A stretch of 64,000 bases of DNA from Romanomermis culicivorax (lineage: Eukaryota > Nematoda > Enoplea > Mermithida > Mermithidae): assembly GCA_963922205.1 (NCBI GenBank), contig CAWUHX010000229.1, positions 248,001 to 312,000 of the forward strand, read 5' to 3'. The position numbers were made by a program, and so were the translations under genes. The stretch's first letter is position 1. The number at the start of each line of letters is the position of its first letter. This document shows positions 25,697 to 38,247 of the stretch, piece by piece. The notes beneath the pieces are model-generated. The model was not told the DNA's origin and ran no database searches. It was given only the letters and a program-made list of their open reading frames with translations.

Positions 25697-28600
25697 CAGG
25701 CCCGTAGCGAGGGAGGGTGGGGGGCATTCTCCCTGTGGAGATTTGAAATTTTTTTTAATAATATGTATAAGCAAGTTCATGCATTCAGTTATTACGTCGC
25801 TAATTTTTTATGAAATACTGTAGCCATTAATCATAATTCCAATCAAGATCACCGTTTTTTTCCTCATTTGGGGTCTTTCTTTTGTGTGTGGACCAAAATT
25901 TTGAAATGTGGAGAAAAAATTTGGGCTTGGTTCACATTGAGGAAAATTTTTTTTCAGTCAAAAAAAGAGCTGGAAATGCATTTTTAGACGTTTAGAGATG
26001 GAAAAAGCGAAAAATTTTTGGTGCTTTGCACGGATGCTGGATAATCAATCTTGTACCATTTAGCTATCATAATCCTTTTCATGCTGGCACCATAGAATAG
26101 AAACGGGTCATATTACTTTCATTTCTTCCAGCCTAAGTCATTCTTTTTCAAGTAGCTTTTCTTTCAAGGCTTTCGTCGGGCAAGATTCAAGAAGTCAATT
26201 TTTTTTTGTACTCACATCGTAGTTTTTTCCCCAAAACGGGTTTTTTGGGGAAACAAATTTTGGGCTCTTTCCCCAAATGGAGATTAATTCTTTGGGAAGT
26301 CCAGTGCTGGAATGTAAAAGTGTTTTTAGACGTCTATAAAGAATTAAAGAAAGAGAAACTTAAAAAAATGAAAAATTTTTGGCGACCAGCGCGCATAATG
26401 AGTTATTGAGTTTTATGCCATTTTGTTTTTCTATTAATTTTTCATGGTGGCAGCACGACTGAAACAGATCTTATTTCTTTCATTCCAAGTCGTTCTCTCA
26501 CAAATACATTTTGTTTCAATGATGTTAGAGCTAAAAAATGAATTCTAAGGTAAAGTGGGGTAACTTTGGTCAAAATCGAGTCAATTTGACTTCTCCAACA
26601 TATAACTCATTATACATGGGGCATTCGTAAAAATGTTTCATGGAACTCGTATGTCAAAAATGTCAGACAAATCGATTAAACACATCATTTCATAAGTAGC
26701 ATGCAGATTTAACCTACCATTGATCATTGAAAAGAGCTCACTTCTTGACCAATGTTACCCACCATGGTGGTCAACTTTGGTCGCCATTATAATTTCTGTT
26801 CAAGTTATTGGGGAAAATTGGAAAAAAACTTCTGGTCTTTTTCCCATTTGGGGAAAGGGTCCATGGAGAAAAACAGTGCTTCTACCTTCTACTTCTATGC
26901 ACAGACAATTCAATAATGAATGAATTAAATTCAAATTGAGATGTGAGAGTTTTAAGAAAGGAAAGCAAAATCATGTACTTGTAACCTGTACTACTTTTTT
27001 AATCTCAATTCCATTTGTTTCAGGGCTCTTTGCTTTGCCCTAATTTATTAATTGTGAGTGGAAAAAAACGGTGCAAATTAGGAGGACTGGGATCATTTGG
27101 CTTTAGCTACCTATGCCGCCAACCTTCTATTTCTGAAAATGATGAAAGTAGAAGCAGTAGTGCTGCAACAGGCTCGATGATGATGAGCATTGCAACTGAG
27201 ACTGTTGCAGAGTTAGGACCTTCATCATCACAAATTGATCATCCTGTAGCTGTGAATATAGCATCTGAATCTGATGAATCGGATGCAGATCATCATCAAG
27301 AAAGTAATACGCCAGTTACTCAAGCACAAGCTGATGCTTTATTATTGCCGACTGAATTGCCAAACAATTTAAAGTTTGCTCCCTTATCAAATAATGACAT
27401 TTCATTGGCACCCAAATGTTTTAATCCTGGAAAAAAATATATGTTTTTTCCAGTCATTCAAGCCAATAGAAACAGGTGGTGTATTGTTTTCATTTTTGAA
27501 AATTTACATTAAATTCAATACATTGCTGCTATGTTTAGATACCCAATGGCAAAATGGATCACTGACAATAAGTGGTTATCATTTAGTCACATTGATCATG
27601 GATTTTACTGCCAGGCTTGTGTATTATTCTACAAAGCTGGTTCAAATTATGCATCCCATGGAAGTCAGTATAACACTGCCAAATTTACGAGCAAACCCTT
27701 TCGAAAATTTAACGACTTTCATGTGAGTTACCAAGATATGAACAAACAAATGTGTCTGCATGGCAGTTTTTTACAACTTTTTATAGGAATCGTAGAAGGA
27801 ACATATTTGCACAAAAAATCACGAGTGGGCTGTTATTCAAGCAGAGCAATTCATTTGCACTTTGGCTGGAGATTCAGTTGCCCTACAGATGAACAAAGCT
27901 TTGAAAGCTGAAGTTGAAAAAAATCGTACTCGCATCAAAAGTGTTTGCAAAGGTTTTAGAACATTTATTAGGTGTGTAAATGTCATTTTTTACCCTTTTA
28001 AAATTCCAGCTTTAAATCTGATTGGACGTTATGAATTGCCCCTTCGAGGTGATGGTGAAGTTAACACATTTTCTTTCGATGAACCAAAACTCAATGATGA
28101 TGTTTTACGGGCAATTTTAGGATTGATGGGTCAAGCAGGTGATCCAGGAGTCAAAGTGAGAAGTCAACAATTCACATGTTATTTTTAATTTCTTGAAAAT
28201 GGAAAATGACTTTTCAGATGATACTTGATGCACCAAAAAATGCTACATATGTTAGTCCAGAAATACAAAATGAAATCATTGATATTATTGCCAAAAAGAT
28301 TATTAGCAGTGTTGTTGCTGAAGTTAATGATGCTCAAATGTACACAATCATGGCTGATGAAACATCAGCAGCCAATCCTGAATTCATGAGCATTGTTATT
28401 CGCTATGTAGATGTGAACGATGCAGTAAAAGTAAGATGAAAAAATGATTCCTATCTGTTATTTTGCTTAATTTTTTTCATTTCCAGGAAGTTTTTATAGA
28501 ATTTCGAGAACTTACAGGTACAACTGGTAAAAAAGTTGCTGATTCTTTATTGGATTCATTAAAAATGTACAATTTTAATATAAATGAAATCGTTGCACAA

Positions 28601-30504
28601 GGGTATGATGGTGCATCAAATATGTCTAGTCGGGACAAAGGTGTTCATGGACGAATAAAAGAAATTGTTCCAACAGCTGAATATTTTTGGTGTGCAGCCC
28701 ACAGACTGAACCTTGTTACAACAGATGCTGCCGCAGATTTGTCAATTGCCCAGACACTCAGCTGCATTAAAGAAGTACTTATGCTCTTCATTTTCACCTA
28801 GTCATAATAAATTTATTTATTTTTAGATAATAAATTACTTAAATGGTAGTGTAAAACGAGCAAGTATTCTGAAAAATTTAGTAGAGGAATTAGTGCTGGA
28901 AAACAGAAAACGTAAACTTAAAAATATTTGTCCAACCAGATGGGTTGAACGACATGAAGCCTTATTGGAATTTAAGGTTAAATTAAGAATAATGTTTTAA
29001 GATTACTTTCTTGGCTATTTCTGATGTTCATGAACTTCTGGTCCCAGTAACATCTGCTTTACAATCGTTGTCCGAATCTGGGCCCGATTTCACCCCCTTG
29101 GCTTTATTGACAAGCATATCTAATTTTAACTCAATATTTGTTTTGATGCTAACTTGTGATGTTGCTAATGATCTGAAAACTATTAGTCAATATTTACAAT
29201 GAGTGGACTGTGATTTAATAATTGTATATGTGGAAATTCAAACTGCAATTGACTCATTATCTAGTCGTTTGGATAATATAGATGAATTTCATACAATGTA
29301 TGAAGAGTGCTTAGGTAAGCTCAAGTTATATTTTTTATATCATATTACAATGAAGTTAAAAATATTATTTTCTAGCTCTATCCAGAAGCCTTGGAATTTC
29401 TGAAGATTTTCCACGAACAGTCAGCTGATGCACTGAATTTTCATCAATCAAAATGTATTCCAAAGCCAAAGTTTACGAACCCTACTTGAAAAATGTTGTG
29501 AATGAACTCGAACGTCGATTTTCTGATACACAGAAAAGGGCATTTTTGATCTAAAAATTGTTGCCGATACACATTATGAGTGAAAATGGTATTAATTCAT
29601 ATCACTGAAGAACTTCTGTGTAAGCTAACTTAATTCATAAAATTGTTTAGATTCTGATCGCTTAAATCCAGAAATTCTATGTGAAATCATATGTTTTTAC
29701 CATCACTTTATTGATGATGTGTCATTTGATGTATTTAACGGTGAACTATGGAAAGTTAAGTGGTACAACATACCTAAGGCGCAAAGACCAATTACAATTA
29801 GTGAAACATTAAAAGCCATAAAAACAACTAAAGTAACACCAAATTCTAAACATTCTGATAAATAATTCAGAAAATTTTTGTATTTCAGGATTTTTATCCA
29901 ACAATTTATAAGTTGCTGAAATTATTGCTCACATTGCCAGTAACTACGGCCACACCTGAACGAACATTTAGCACACTTGCTTGAGTTTTTGCAGATCGAA
30001 GGCGATCAATGACCACAAAAGGATTATCAAATTTGGCTGTGATATCCTTTCACTTTGAAAAAGCATCAGAAATTGACTTAGATGCCATTTTGAACCAATT
30101 TGCTGCCACAACTCGTCATGTAAAGTTAAAATAAAACTTTGTTATTTTTGTGTTTTGCAGTATTTTGTATAAGTATTTTACTTATTTACCTGCCTATCTA
30201 TGCACATTTATTCTTATACTTTTTCTGAACATTCAAACAGTCTTTCTACTTCAGCTTCCAGCCAAAAGTATTAGTTTTTTAAATGAATTATGACAAATGA
30301 GCAGTTCCTCATCTATAATTCTACTCAAAATTCAGAAAAAATTTTTCATCCCAAATATGTTTGTGTTATAGCTCATTTTGTAGAGCTTGTTGAGATATGC
30401 TCGAATCTGCATTCAGATTTTTTCTATCACTAATATTGGCTGAGATATTGGCCCTGAAAAAAAGTTTGCCCCCCCCTCTGGTAAAAATCCTGGCTACGGG
30501 CTTG
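25697..30504 (+). mobile_element. ZMYM-like hAT transposon 1, with 8-bp target duplication
   Basis: A 4808-bp element with inverted ends CAGGCCCGTAGCGAGG (left) and, reading inward on the right, CAAGCCCGTAGCCAGG. The 8-bp duplication GTTTAACT is perfect at 25689-25696 and 30505-30512. It interrupts the minus-strand LINE, whose coding fragments resume on both sides. The ends closely match those of the element at 56009-59503, so both belong to one family or close relatives. The encoded gene reads left to right. Confidence 0.9.
27040..30134 (+). pseudogene. hAT transposase (ZMYM-like, DUF4371 plus hATC), multi-exon, broken
   Basis: Exon-like frames follow the family order. An acidic/Ser-rich N-terminus is at 27070-27470, with the YMFFPVIQANRNR linker. 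A short Cys-containing segment (FYCQACVLFYKAG, about 27605) resembles a TTF-type zinc finger. The RNase H-like core holds MYTIMADETSAANPEFMSI (28339), INEIVAQGYDGASNMS (about 28580) and FWCAAHRLNLVTTDAA (28687). ICPTRWVERHEALLEF is at about 28930. The C-terminal hATC dimerisation segment (LPVTTATPERTFSTLA) lies near 29930-30130. Introns with GT/AG borders separate several pieces. A TGA interrupts the hATC segment right after FSTLA (about 29983), and other stops and frameshifts occur near 29200 and 29430. The copy is inactive. Confidence 0.8.
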
Positions 30505-30639
30505 GTTTAACTTCGAGATTACTACATAGTTCTAAATTGCTATTTTTCCTTGGAAAGCATATTTTCTGCCTGTCCATGTATTACATGTTTTTTCACACTT
30601 TTCCACCTTTTCAGCAAAGTTTTTTTTGTACGTGATTTT

Positions 30640-31937
30640 TATATCATAAGAAAAATGTATTCCCAATAAATTTATTGTGCTAACCAGTGAGCATTCACCC
30701 AGTTTCTCCTTTCTGTTTTTGTTTTCTCCAATACCTTTGAGAATGAAGCAATGTGGTTCAATGCTTCTTTTAGGTCATGTTCATCATTAACTAACATTGT
30801 TGTGTCATCTGCTTACATTGAAACCTTGTGCATTTGTTCTCCAATGAGTATGCCTCTATATGCTTTAGATTGTCTCAGACGGATTGCTATATGTTCCATT
30901 ACACAGATGAATAAATAAGGTGGGATAGGGCAACCTGGTCTCACTTCTCTTTCAAGTTCAAACCTTTTTGTACAATACCCTTGGTTGACCACCACTGCTT
31001 CTGCTTTGTTATAAGGTGTTTGGATCCAAGACAAGAAATGCCCTCCTATACTAAACCTTTGCAGTGCTTCCATTATGAAGTGTCTGTTTAGAGAATCGAA
31101 GGCTTTTTCTATATCTAAAGCTGCTTAGTATTCTTGAATATTTGAAGAGTCATGTAATTCAATTAAGTCCATCAAATACCTAAAGCCTTTGCCTATGTAG
31201 CAATTTGGGACAAAGCCTTTTCGATCTTCATTGATAATCGTTTTTATCAGTGCTTTTAGAGGTGAGACCATTGTCTTTGCTAGAATTTTATGATCTACAT
31301 TTAGTAGCAATATAGGCCTCCAATTTGACAAATCGGAATTATCCTTATTTGGCTTTGGTAATAATGTAATTATGCTTCTTCTCTGGGAGTCAGTCATTTT
31401 TCCCTGTTCTAAATTAAATTTTAAACACTCTGGCAAGGGCTTCTTTATGATGTCCTAAAAGTTCTTGTAAAATTCAGCCATTAACCCATCATCGCCAGGT
31501 GATTTCCCATTTTTCATGGATTTTAAAGTATTCAAGTATTCCACATCACTTATATTTTTTTCCAGCATTTCTTTTTCTAACTCAGTGATTTGTGGATATA
31601 TTTCCATATTTTCTTTTTCAAAATAATATTCTTGCTCTACCTTGTCCACTTTTCTCTCCTGATACAATTCCATGTGATATTCAAACATTCTTTCTAAGAT
31701 CTTCTTCAGATTCTCGATTGTGCTTCCATCATTATTTTTCAATTGACTTATGCTCTTTTTATTGTAGTTTCTTTTTTCCATATTAAAAAAATAGCTAGTT
31801 GGCTTTTCACCCATTAGGTTCCAACTAATCTCGACTTTTTCCAGAGCAAATTTTGCTTTTCTTTCCATTATCAAATCAAGTTCTGTTTTTAATTCTATGT
31901 ATCTTTCATTTTCTCTCTCAATTTCACATTCATCCAT
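30640..31937 (-). pseudogene. LINE reverse transcriptase domain
   Basis: Three collinear minus-strand frames carry the RT core. Residues KSPGDDGLMAEFYKNF close the first (31455-31937). RPILLLNVDHKILAK and GFVPNCYIGKGFRYLMDLI lie in the second (31125-31436), and VRPGCPIPPYLFICVMEHIA in the third (30813-31073). LDIEKAFD-type sequence lies between the last two. Just left of the third, the catalytic YADD box reads stop-ADD, so Tyr is replaced by a stop. Upstream, 31455-31937 is helical and charged, like the linker between endonuclease and RT. Similarity is to the L1/Tx1 group. Confidence 0.85.
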
Positions 31938-32169
31938 TCATTCCTGTAAGATTTGTATATTTTTTCTCAGGTCAGATTAATGACTCTTGGCTTTCCTAGC
32001 ATTTTCTTTTGAGTATTTCATTGTTTCCATTTTGATTTTGAATTGAGTATACTCCCAGGTTTTTGCAGAATCTAATTTATTTTCTCCTGCTTCCTTCAGA
32101 GTTCTTTCAACTACTTCAGCCAGCAATTTTTTATATATCTCATCTTCTGTGTAGAGTGTTATTGAAGTG

Positions 32170-32600
32170 TCAAAATCCTGAGCCTCGTTTTTTGAATGTT
32201 CTACCTGCTAGTTGAAAACATATTCCATTGTGATCTGAAGGTCCCATTTCATTGAAATTGTCCGTTGAAAACATATTCCATTGTGATCTGAAGGTCCACT
32301 TACAATGTCCCATTTCATTAATTAATCTGTCAGATGCAAAAAAGTAATCTAACCTGCAACCAACTGATGATTTAGATTGATACCAGGTGAACCTTTTTTT
32401 GGCTAGGTTTTTAAAATCACAGTTCATTAGAAACTGTCAGAATTTCGAAGTTGATCTACCTTTGTTCTGTAGATTTCCTCATGTTTTAACCAACTTAGGG
32501 TCTAGAGTTAAATTAAAATCCCTCAAGAATAGTAGGGAGACCTTGTTTGTTGAAGTTTTTAGTATTATTATCAAAAATCTCATCCCAGAAAATTGTACTG
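32170..32600 (-). pseudogene. LINE APE-type endonuclease, C-terminal part
   Basis: Collinear fragments give RDFNLTLDPKL (the GDFN box with Gly changed to Arg), KRFTWYQ, SVGCRLDYFFAS and SDHNGICFQL, the SDH box that ends APE-type endonucleases. The segment is interrupted by a local tandem duplication: a 34-bp word starting GTTGAAAACATATTCC occurs at 32211 and again at 32264, so the SDHNG-coding part is present twice. The N-terminal part of the domain is missing, so the enzyme is inactive. Confidence 0.75.
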
Positions 32601-32699
32601 CCAGGCAATTCGTTTGCGGCCCACTACATCCAAGTGTTGGACATGATTTTGGACAATTTTGTGGCCAAGTCGTAACTTGCTCATCATTTTCCCATTTAT

Positions 32700-33480
32700 A
32701 AGCCATAATTGCGTTAATTTGTACTTGATGTCCAAAGAAATAACTTTAGTGCCAGCGAATATATTTTAGCACATTGCGACAAAAGAAAATAAAATATGTT
32801 TCTGCCCATCCATTGGTTGTATTCAAATTTTTAGTGGACGTCGACATGGGCATGCAGCACAGGCATTGTATAGACCCACAGTGTACAATGAAAAACTATA
32901 GGCACACGATAGTGAACGTAGCTGCAAGAGAATATGCAAAGCACAACATTTCACCAGCCCCGCCTAAAACTCTCTCTTTTAATCAGTCTTGATCATTTGA
33001 TTAACTAGAATAGAGTCAAAAAAAGTTAAAGCACCTACTAAACTCTGTGCTCCAAAATTGCGGAGAGCCATGTATCCCCTGAAGATTGAAGTGTCTTATT
33101 TTTGTCAAAAAAACAGCTCCAGTTGTCTCAGGGAAAAACATTATTCACTATTGAAATGTTCCAAAATGTCTAGAATACAATAAGGCATTACAGGGAGCTG
33201 ACATGGCTGTACTGAAGAAGCAGCTAGCTGATAGACAGGCCACAGCATTCCTACACTGTGCGCAAAACAGCCATCACTGGGCATGACTCATGCCTATAGA
33301 AAGCATATAACAATTTTCTATTAGAAATTTCGTGATAACCAGTAGGACAAATTTTTTTAAAAAATTACTGAATATATAGTTTTTGATAATAAGGCATCAA
33401 AAGTATTGATGATCCTCGAGTATTTGTTGACATCCAGATATCCCGTTTTTTGGAGAGATCGGATATATGGATATCCGGAC
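32700..33480. other. No gene assigned
   Basis: One 72-codon plus-strand frame (32774-32992) has a hydrophobic/His-Cys stretch but no recognised motif. The remainder shows no feature beyond short direct repeats of GGATAT and ATCC words near 33430-33480, which recur at 34505-34550. Confidence 0.4.
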
Positions 33481-33487
33481 ATCCATA

Positions 33488-33639
33488 CCTGTAATTGGGA
33501 GGGGGAGTTGGGGACCCCCCAACTTGCCCAACCCCCACAGACTTGAAAAAATTATAAAAAATTGGCAAAAAGCGCCTTTTATGGGAAAAATTTCGACTTA
33601 TTCCGACCCTCCCCCCCAACTGGTCAAACCTCTTACAGG
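33488..33639 (+). mobile_element. Poly-G MITE family, copy 4
   Basis: A 152-bp element with ends CCTGTAATTGG...CTTACAGG, TA on both sides (33486-33487 and 33640-33641), and the internal G-run, AAAATTTCGACTT and CCCAACTGGTCAAACC hallmarks. It is inserted in a GGATAT-rich sequence. Length differences from other copies lie mainly in the homopolymer runs. Confidence 0.75.
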
Positions 33640-34595
33640 TATACGGATATCTGGTCATATGTGACAAAATCAACTTGTGTCGTCTGTTTTCAAATTTTAT
33701 GAAAACTAAGCTTCTGAATTTTTTTGATATCATGATTGATGACGATAAATATTAAAAATTTCTTTATTTCAAGTTGCCTTATATACTTTAAGAACCATCA
33801 AGTGAAAAATAAGTACGAATAAAATCATCAGAAAAGTCAGAATTAAATACTAAACGTTGAATATCAACGATTAGTGGGTGTTATTGATTGAAAAATGGTA
33901 ATTGAATTTCTGAGAGTCGCCTTCATGCCAAATTTAAATTAATAATGTTAACTATGTCTGAAACTAGCACGCAATGCTGTAGTCTTTAAAGATTTTGACT
34001 TTCTAAAACGCACCAGGAGACACCTTTTTTCTCAGCGGCCGACTTTTCCTTCTACATTTGTGAAAAACAACAAAAAATTGTACCTGTGTTTGGTACGTCC
34101 AGTAGATTGTTTCACAAGTTGTTGTCCTACTTAGCGTCTTGCATCTGCTTTGGCGCACATGCGATGGTAGAAATATTAATTTAAAAATTTCACACTTGAG
34201 CAATGGTACTCTTAATGTATTCAAATGAAGGAAATCAGAATAAAAAACCGAGAAACAAGCAGAAATGTCAAAAACAACTATAAACCGAAAATAAAAACAG
34301 TAAAACTGCAATTCTGTCAATAAAGGCATGGCATGTTTATCATTAGCTGTCAGCTTTTTAGTTAATCACATTGCATTTATGTCATCTGAAAATTGATTTG
34401 ATTTGATTTCGCTATCGTCTCTTCAATAAATCTATTCAATCTATTCATTGCTCTAACTTTGCTATTTTTATTTGCCATTTATATTAGAAGTTTTCATGAA
34501 AATTTCGGATGTCTGGATATTTTTTCATATATGGATATCCGAAAACCTGAATATCTGACGAACATCACTGATTAAAAGAGTGTTTTGGATGATTT

Positions 34596-35638
34596 CAGGG
34601 TTCCTACACTACTGGCAAAAAAAGTCCCCTGAATTTCCGAGGTTTCTCAGGTATCCATAAATAATTTCCCAGTTTTTTGACATACACCATTGGGACACAA
34701 TTTTCGTTGTTTACACTATATATTTTAGAGTGTGTATTGCAGGGTTTTTTTTGGTTTTTTCTCGACAGGCCATTTGGCTCCTAAGGTCAAAATTTTACAG
34801 GCCAATAGGAATTTCAACAAGCCAAAACTAAAAAGTTTGTAAATAAACGTGGTAGTAAGAAAAAAGTTTTTTCAAAAAAATTTAGTCAAAAAAACTCCAA
34901 AATCACAGGAAAAGCCTGCAAAGCAGATAAATAATTTTGAATACATTCTTAATCAAACACATAATAACAAGGCTCACAAATTAGATCAGTCATTATTACA
35001 ATTAATCATCAGGATTTTTTCGCACAAGCCAGGTTGATCTGTAACTTGGGGAGGAGTTGGGTTACACAGATTAATTTTTAGTTGTTCACTCTAAAATTAA
35101 TAATTTGCTTAATTTCATTACAAAAATGATCAAAAGTTACTTTCCTTGTATTTGATCCGCTTTGTGTCAGTTCCTGACTTTTAAATTGAATTTCTTGAGT
35201 TTTGGGCAAGAAATCAAAAGTCTGGCTAAAGTAAATTGTTCGGTGCCTAGCACCGAAAAATTTTGATTTCGAGATCTCTAAATTGTTGGAAAATTAATTT
35301 TTCAGCACATTCTACTGAAACTGCAGATAACGGATCTTTTTTATCACCGATCGTTAATTATTATTAACGTTTTAATCAAGTTTTTTTAACTGCTGGTTCA
35401 ACAATTTATAAGCAGCAACGTTATAAAACTTAAACGAAAAAATCAAAAATAAATATTTTTAACAAACCACTTTCCGACATTATGTAGTTATGCACCATTA
35501 TGCATTATGCACCAAGCGCTGGGCCTTTTGTATGAACATGCGGCCCAAGAAAAAAATCCCCCGAGTTTCCCAGGTTAATCAGGTTTCCCAGATGCTGAAA
35601 AAAGTCCCCTGAGTTTGCCAGGTTGAGTAGGAATCGTG
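34596..35638. mobile_element. Probable non-autonomous hAT-like element
   Basis: The left end reads CAGGGTTCCTACACT and the right end, inward, CACGATTCCTACTCAA: a short imperfect inverted repeat. Just inside both ends lie words of the type AAAAGTCCCCTGARTTT in direct orientation. TGATTT flanks both sides (34590-34595 and 35639-35644). The interior (1.0 kb) has no transposase; its middle resembles the dispersed repeat at 2641. Class assignment rests on the CAGGGTTCC-type ends and is tentative. Confidence 0.45.
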
Positions 35639-35639
35639 T

Positions 35640-36870
35640 GATTTATATAATGCATGAGAATGGAAGTGGCAAATAATTCAGCAGCAGATATTCCATCTTT
35701 TAGTTGAAAATTGTTTATTCTGGCGCTTGGAGCCAGAAAAATTTCAAAATTTTAATATTCTAAAATGTAGGGAAATTAATTTTTTTCAACATTAATTTCC
35801 TGGATAAAAGAATTACTTATTCAGTGAATTCAGTGACTTCACCGTAGCCCAATATATTAAAGCTAGGCACTCAACCAATGTTTTTCATTCCTCGAGTGGA
35901 AATATTCTTTGTCATTCTCCCACACTGATAATGCCTGAATCATATTCCAAATGGGAAAAAGTTATGTTCATGAAACACAAAAATATTTAAATACTGCAAA
36001 CAAAATTTAAGAAAAGGATAAAGAAAAATCTCAATTCTATTCAATTATGTCAAGAAATACAAGTGCAAACATTTATCTATGATGTATTAATGTTTAAAAG
36101 CTGTAACCATAAAATAGAACGAAATTTTTCAACTGTGAACTAGAAATTATTCAAAATCCAGTGCTAGCTGCCGGAATTTCTTCAGGATTTTTCATTTTAA
36201 AATGCATGACAATGAATTTCCGAATAGGAAATCCATAATGTAACCAAAACAAACGTCAGGCTTCAGGTTGCACTCTGCAACAAAAAATCCAATCAGAACA
36301 GAAGATTCGATTCGGTGAAAGCGATACAAGTTAGAAACAAAAAGGTCGATACAAGCTACATATAACAATGAATGATAGATGAACTTTTGGTTCAATCTCT
36401 ATAATCAAGAACACATCTATCGCTGATTATTATCATGAAGAAAACAGCGTTTTGATGTGTGCAAGACTATGAAGAAGCCCATGAGAAAGTCAAAGCAAAA
36501 ACTACAAACATCAATACGGATTAATAGCACAGGATAAATAATCAAATTATTGATGACAAATGTACTCTCAACATATAAAATAACTACTAACGATGAAATA
36601 ACCACAAGGGATAACTCCTACATCCATTATATTGAAAATTTTAAAAATTGTATTCATGTACCTTTATGAGTTTGATTGAAAAACGTATGAGTCAGGAAGA
36701 GTAAAAATTTCTAAAGATTACTTAACGAAGTTTCTGAATTCAAATCATGTCAAAAAAGGAACTAAACATTTGAAGACGTTTGAAAAGTCGGTGAGTGCAT
36801 TTTTCTCATAATTTGTCAAGGGGATAATAAGAACCTCCATATAATATCAAATCAAAATATAGGGGATCAA
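35640..36870. repeat. AT-rich dispersed repeat, no gene
   Basis: 35710-35830 and 35960-36270 are diverged relatives of 3110-3200 and 3295-3840, in the same order. The rest of the interval shows no supported feature. Confidence 0.4.
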
Positions 36871-36874
36871 AATA

Positions 36875-37020
36875 CCCGTAAGAGGTCCAAACAGTTTGGG
36901 GAGTAAACCCGAAGTCTGTGGAGTGGGTGTTGGTACCAATTTTTCCCAAAAAATAAAAAACTGAAAATTTTTCCAAACAAGCTATTTTTACCCAGTCCGA
37001 CCAAAATGGGGGAGGGTAGG
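36875..37020 (-). mobile_element. Poly-G MITE family, diverged copy 5
   Basis: The left end CCCGTAAGAGGTCCAAACAG matches the CCTGTAAGACCTCCGACCAG end of the copy at 2916. TA flanks both sides (36873-36874 and 37021-37022), and the internal AATTTTTCCCAAAA block is present. The right end is degraded to GGGTAGG. Confidence 0.55.
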
Positions 37021-37024
37021 TATG

Positions 37025-38015
37025 AAGATCAACTATCAGAACATGGAATAATAGTAGGTTTTAGTTAGATGATCAAAATTATAACGATCATTTGGCAGAA
37101 GCAGTGCTTTTTTCCGCCAAATAATACAACCGTTAAAGTTTTTTCAAAATGATTAGAATTTCTTTTGAATCCTAAAGCATTTCTCAGACAGTTTTTCTTG
37201 TCATATTCTTTGAGAAGTAATGTGAGCGTGATAATTACTTTTATTCAGTCTGATTAATGTAGTTTTTCATAATGTAAATTACTAAATTTTTGTCTGTGCA
37301 CAAAAAACGCCGATACGGAGCAGAAAATAAAAAACGCCGATGGTTTTAAAAATTAATTGTTAAAAATGTTATTGAAAATGGCCAGAAAATTTATGGCTGA
37401 CATTTCAAAAATGTCATGGAAGGCCCAACCGTAAAAAAACGGTCTGAGACAACAGTTTACGATTCAAAAAAATATCTTCTAGTCCTCGCCAACTTTAATT
37501 AATGATTTCTTTATATAATTCAAAGGCATTGTGTGCTTTTGGATTATTTGAAAAATAATTTCAATATTTTAACTGTTACATTAAAATCGAAAATTTTCAT
37601 TTTTTCACTTTTGATGAATAAGCAACTTTAAGGATTTAGGAATGTAAACGACCTGAGGAAAATAAGGAAAAATTTTGTTGCTGGGTAGAACCGTGCTTTG
37701 GAAATCAGAAGAATATGAAGCCAAATGTTGCATAAACTCTCGACCCAAAAATTGTACCAAGAATGTTAATTTTTCTATTTGAATGAAACATCAAGAATAA
37801 GAATTTCTTTTTCCAATTGCAAATCTCACTCAATAAAGGGAGAGGGGAGAGTTTAAAATTTCTATTCATATTTTTGTCAACCTATATAATTTTGCAGCAG
37901 TAATATGAACATACTATGTGAGAAAAATGTCCTTGTGTTCAGGCTAAATAAGGATGATAATATATGCAGATTGACTAGGTGCCAAGGGGCGCCAACACAA
38001 TTTTGCTTTTTCAGC
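37025..38015. other. No gene seen
   Basis: AT-rich sequence without a supported open frame or repeat boundary. Confidence 0.4.
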
Positions 38016-38018
38016 ATA

Positions 38019-38247
38019 CCTGTACTTGGGGGGGGGTTGGGGGGACCCCCCCCCAACTTGGCCAACCCAGTACCCAAAATCATTTCCCCCCCCCAACCCC
38101 CCCCCCCAGTTGGGAAAAAATTAAAAAAATTTGCCAAAAAGTGTATGTTTTTTGGCCTTTTTTGGGAAAAATTTCGACTTTTTCCTACCCCCCCCCCCCA
38201 AAATTTCGGATTTACCCCACCCCCCAACTGGTCGGAGGTCTTACAGG
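38019..38247 (+). mobile_element. Poly-G MITE family, copy 6 (best preserved)
   Basis: A 229-bp element with CCTGTA...TACAGG ends extended by symmetrical CATA and TATG, with TA on both sides. It has four long G or C runs, the TTTTTTGGGAAAAATTTCGA block and CCCAACTGGTCGGAGGTCTT before the end. Overlapping frames on both strands here are products of the G/C runs. It is nearly the reverse complement of the copy at 2916, so it is a good reference for the family. Confidence 0.8.

Larger units (their letters stand above)
24310..32600 (-). mobile_element. L1/Tx1-type LINE, 5'-truncated, split by a hAT element
   Basis: Reading leftward, the order is endonuclease (32170-32600), reverse transcriptase (about 30640-31937) and C-terminal Cys/His domain (about 24600-25429), ending before a T/ATT-rich stretch near 24310 that is the 3' tail. 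The hAT at 25697-30504 interrupts it between RT and C-terminal domain, so the LINE itself covers about 3.5 kb. The N-terminal half of the endonuclease and any ORF1 are missing, as is common for 5'-truncated copies. Stops and frameshifts occur throughout. Confidence 0.85.
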
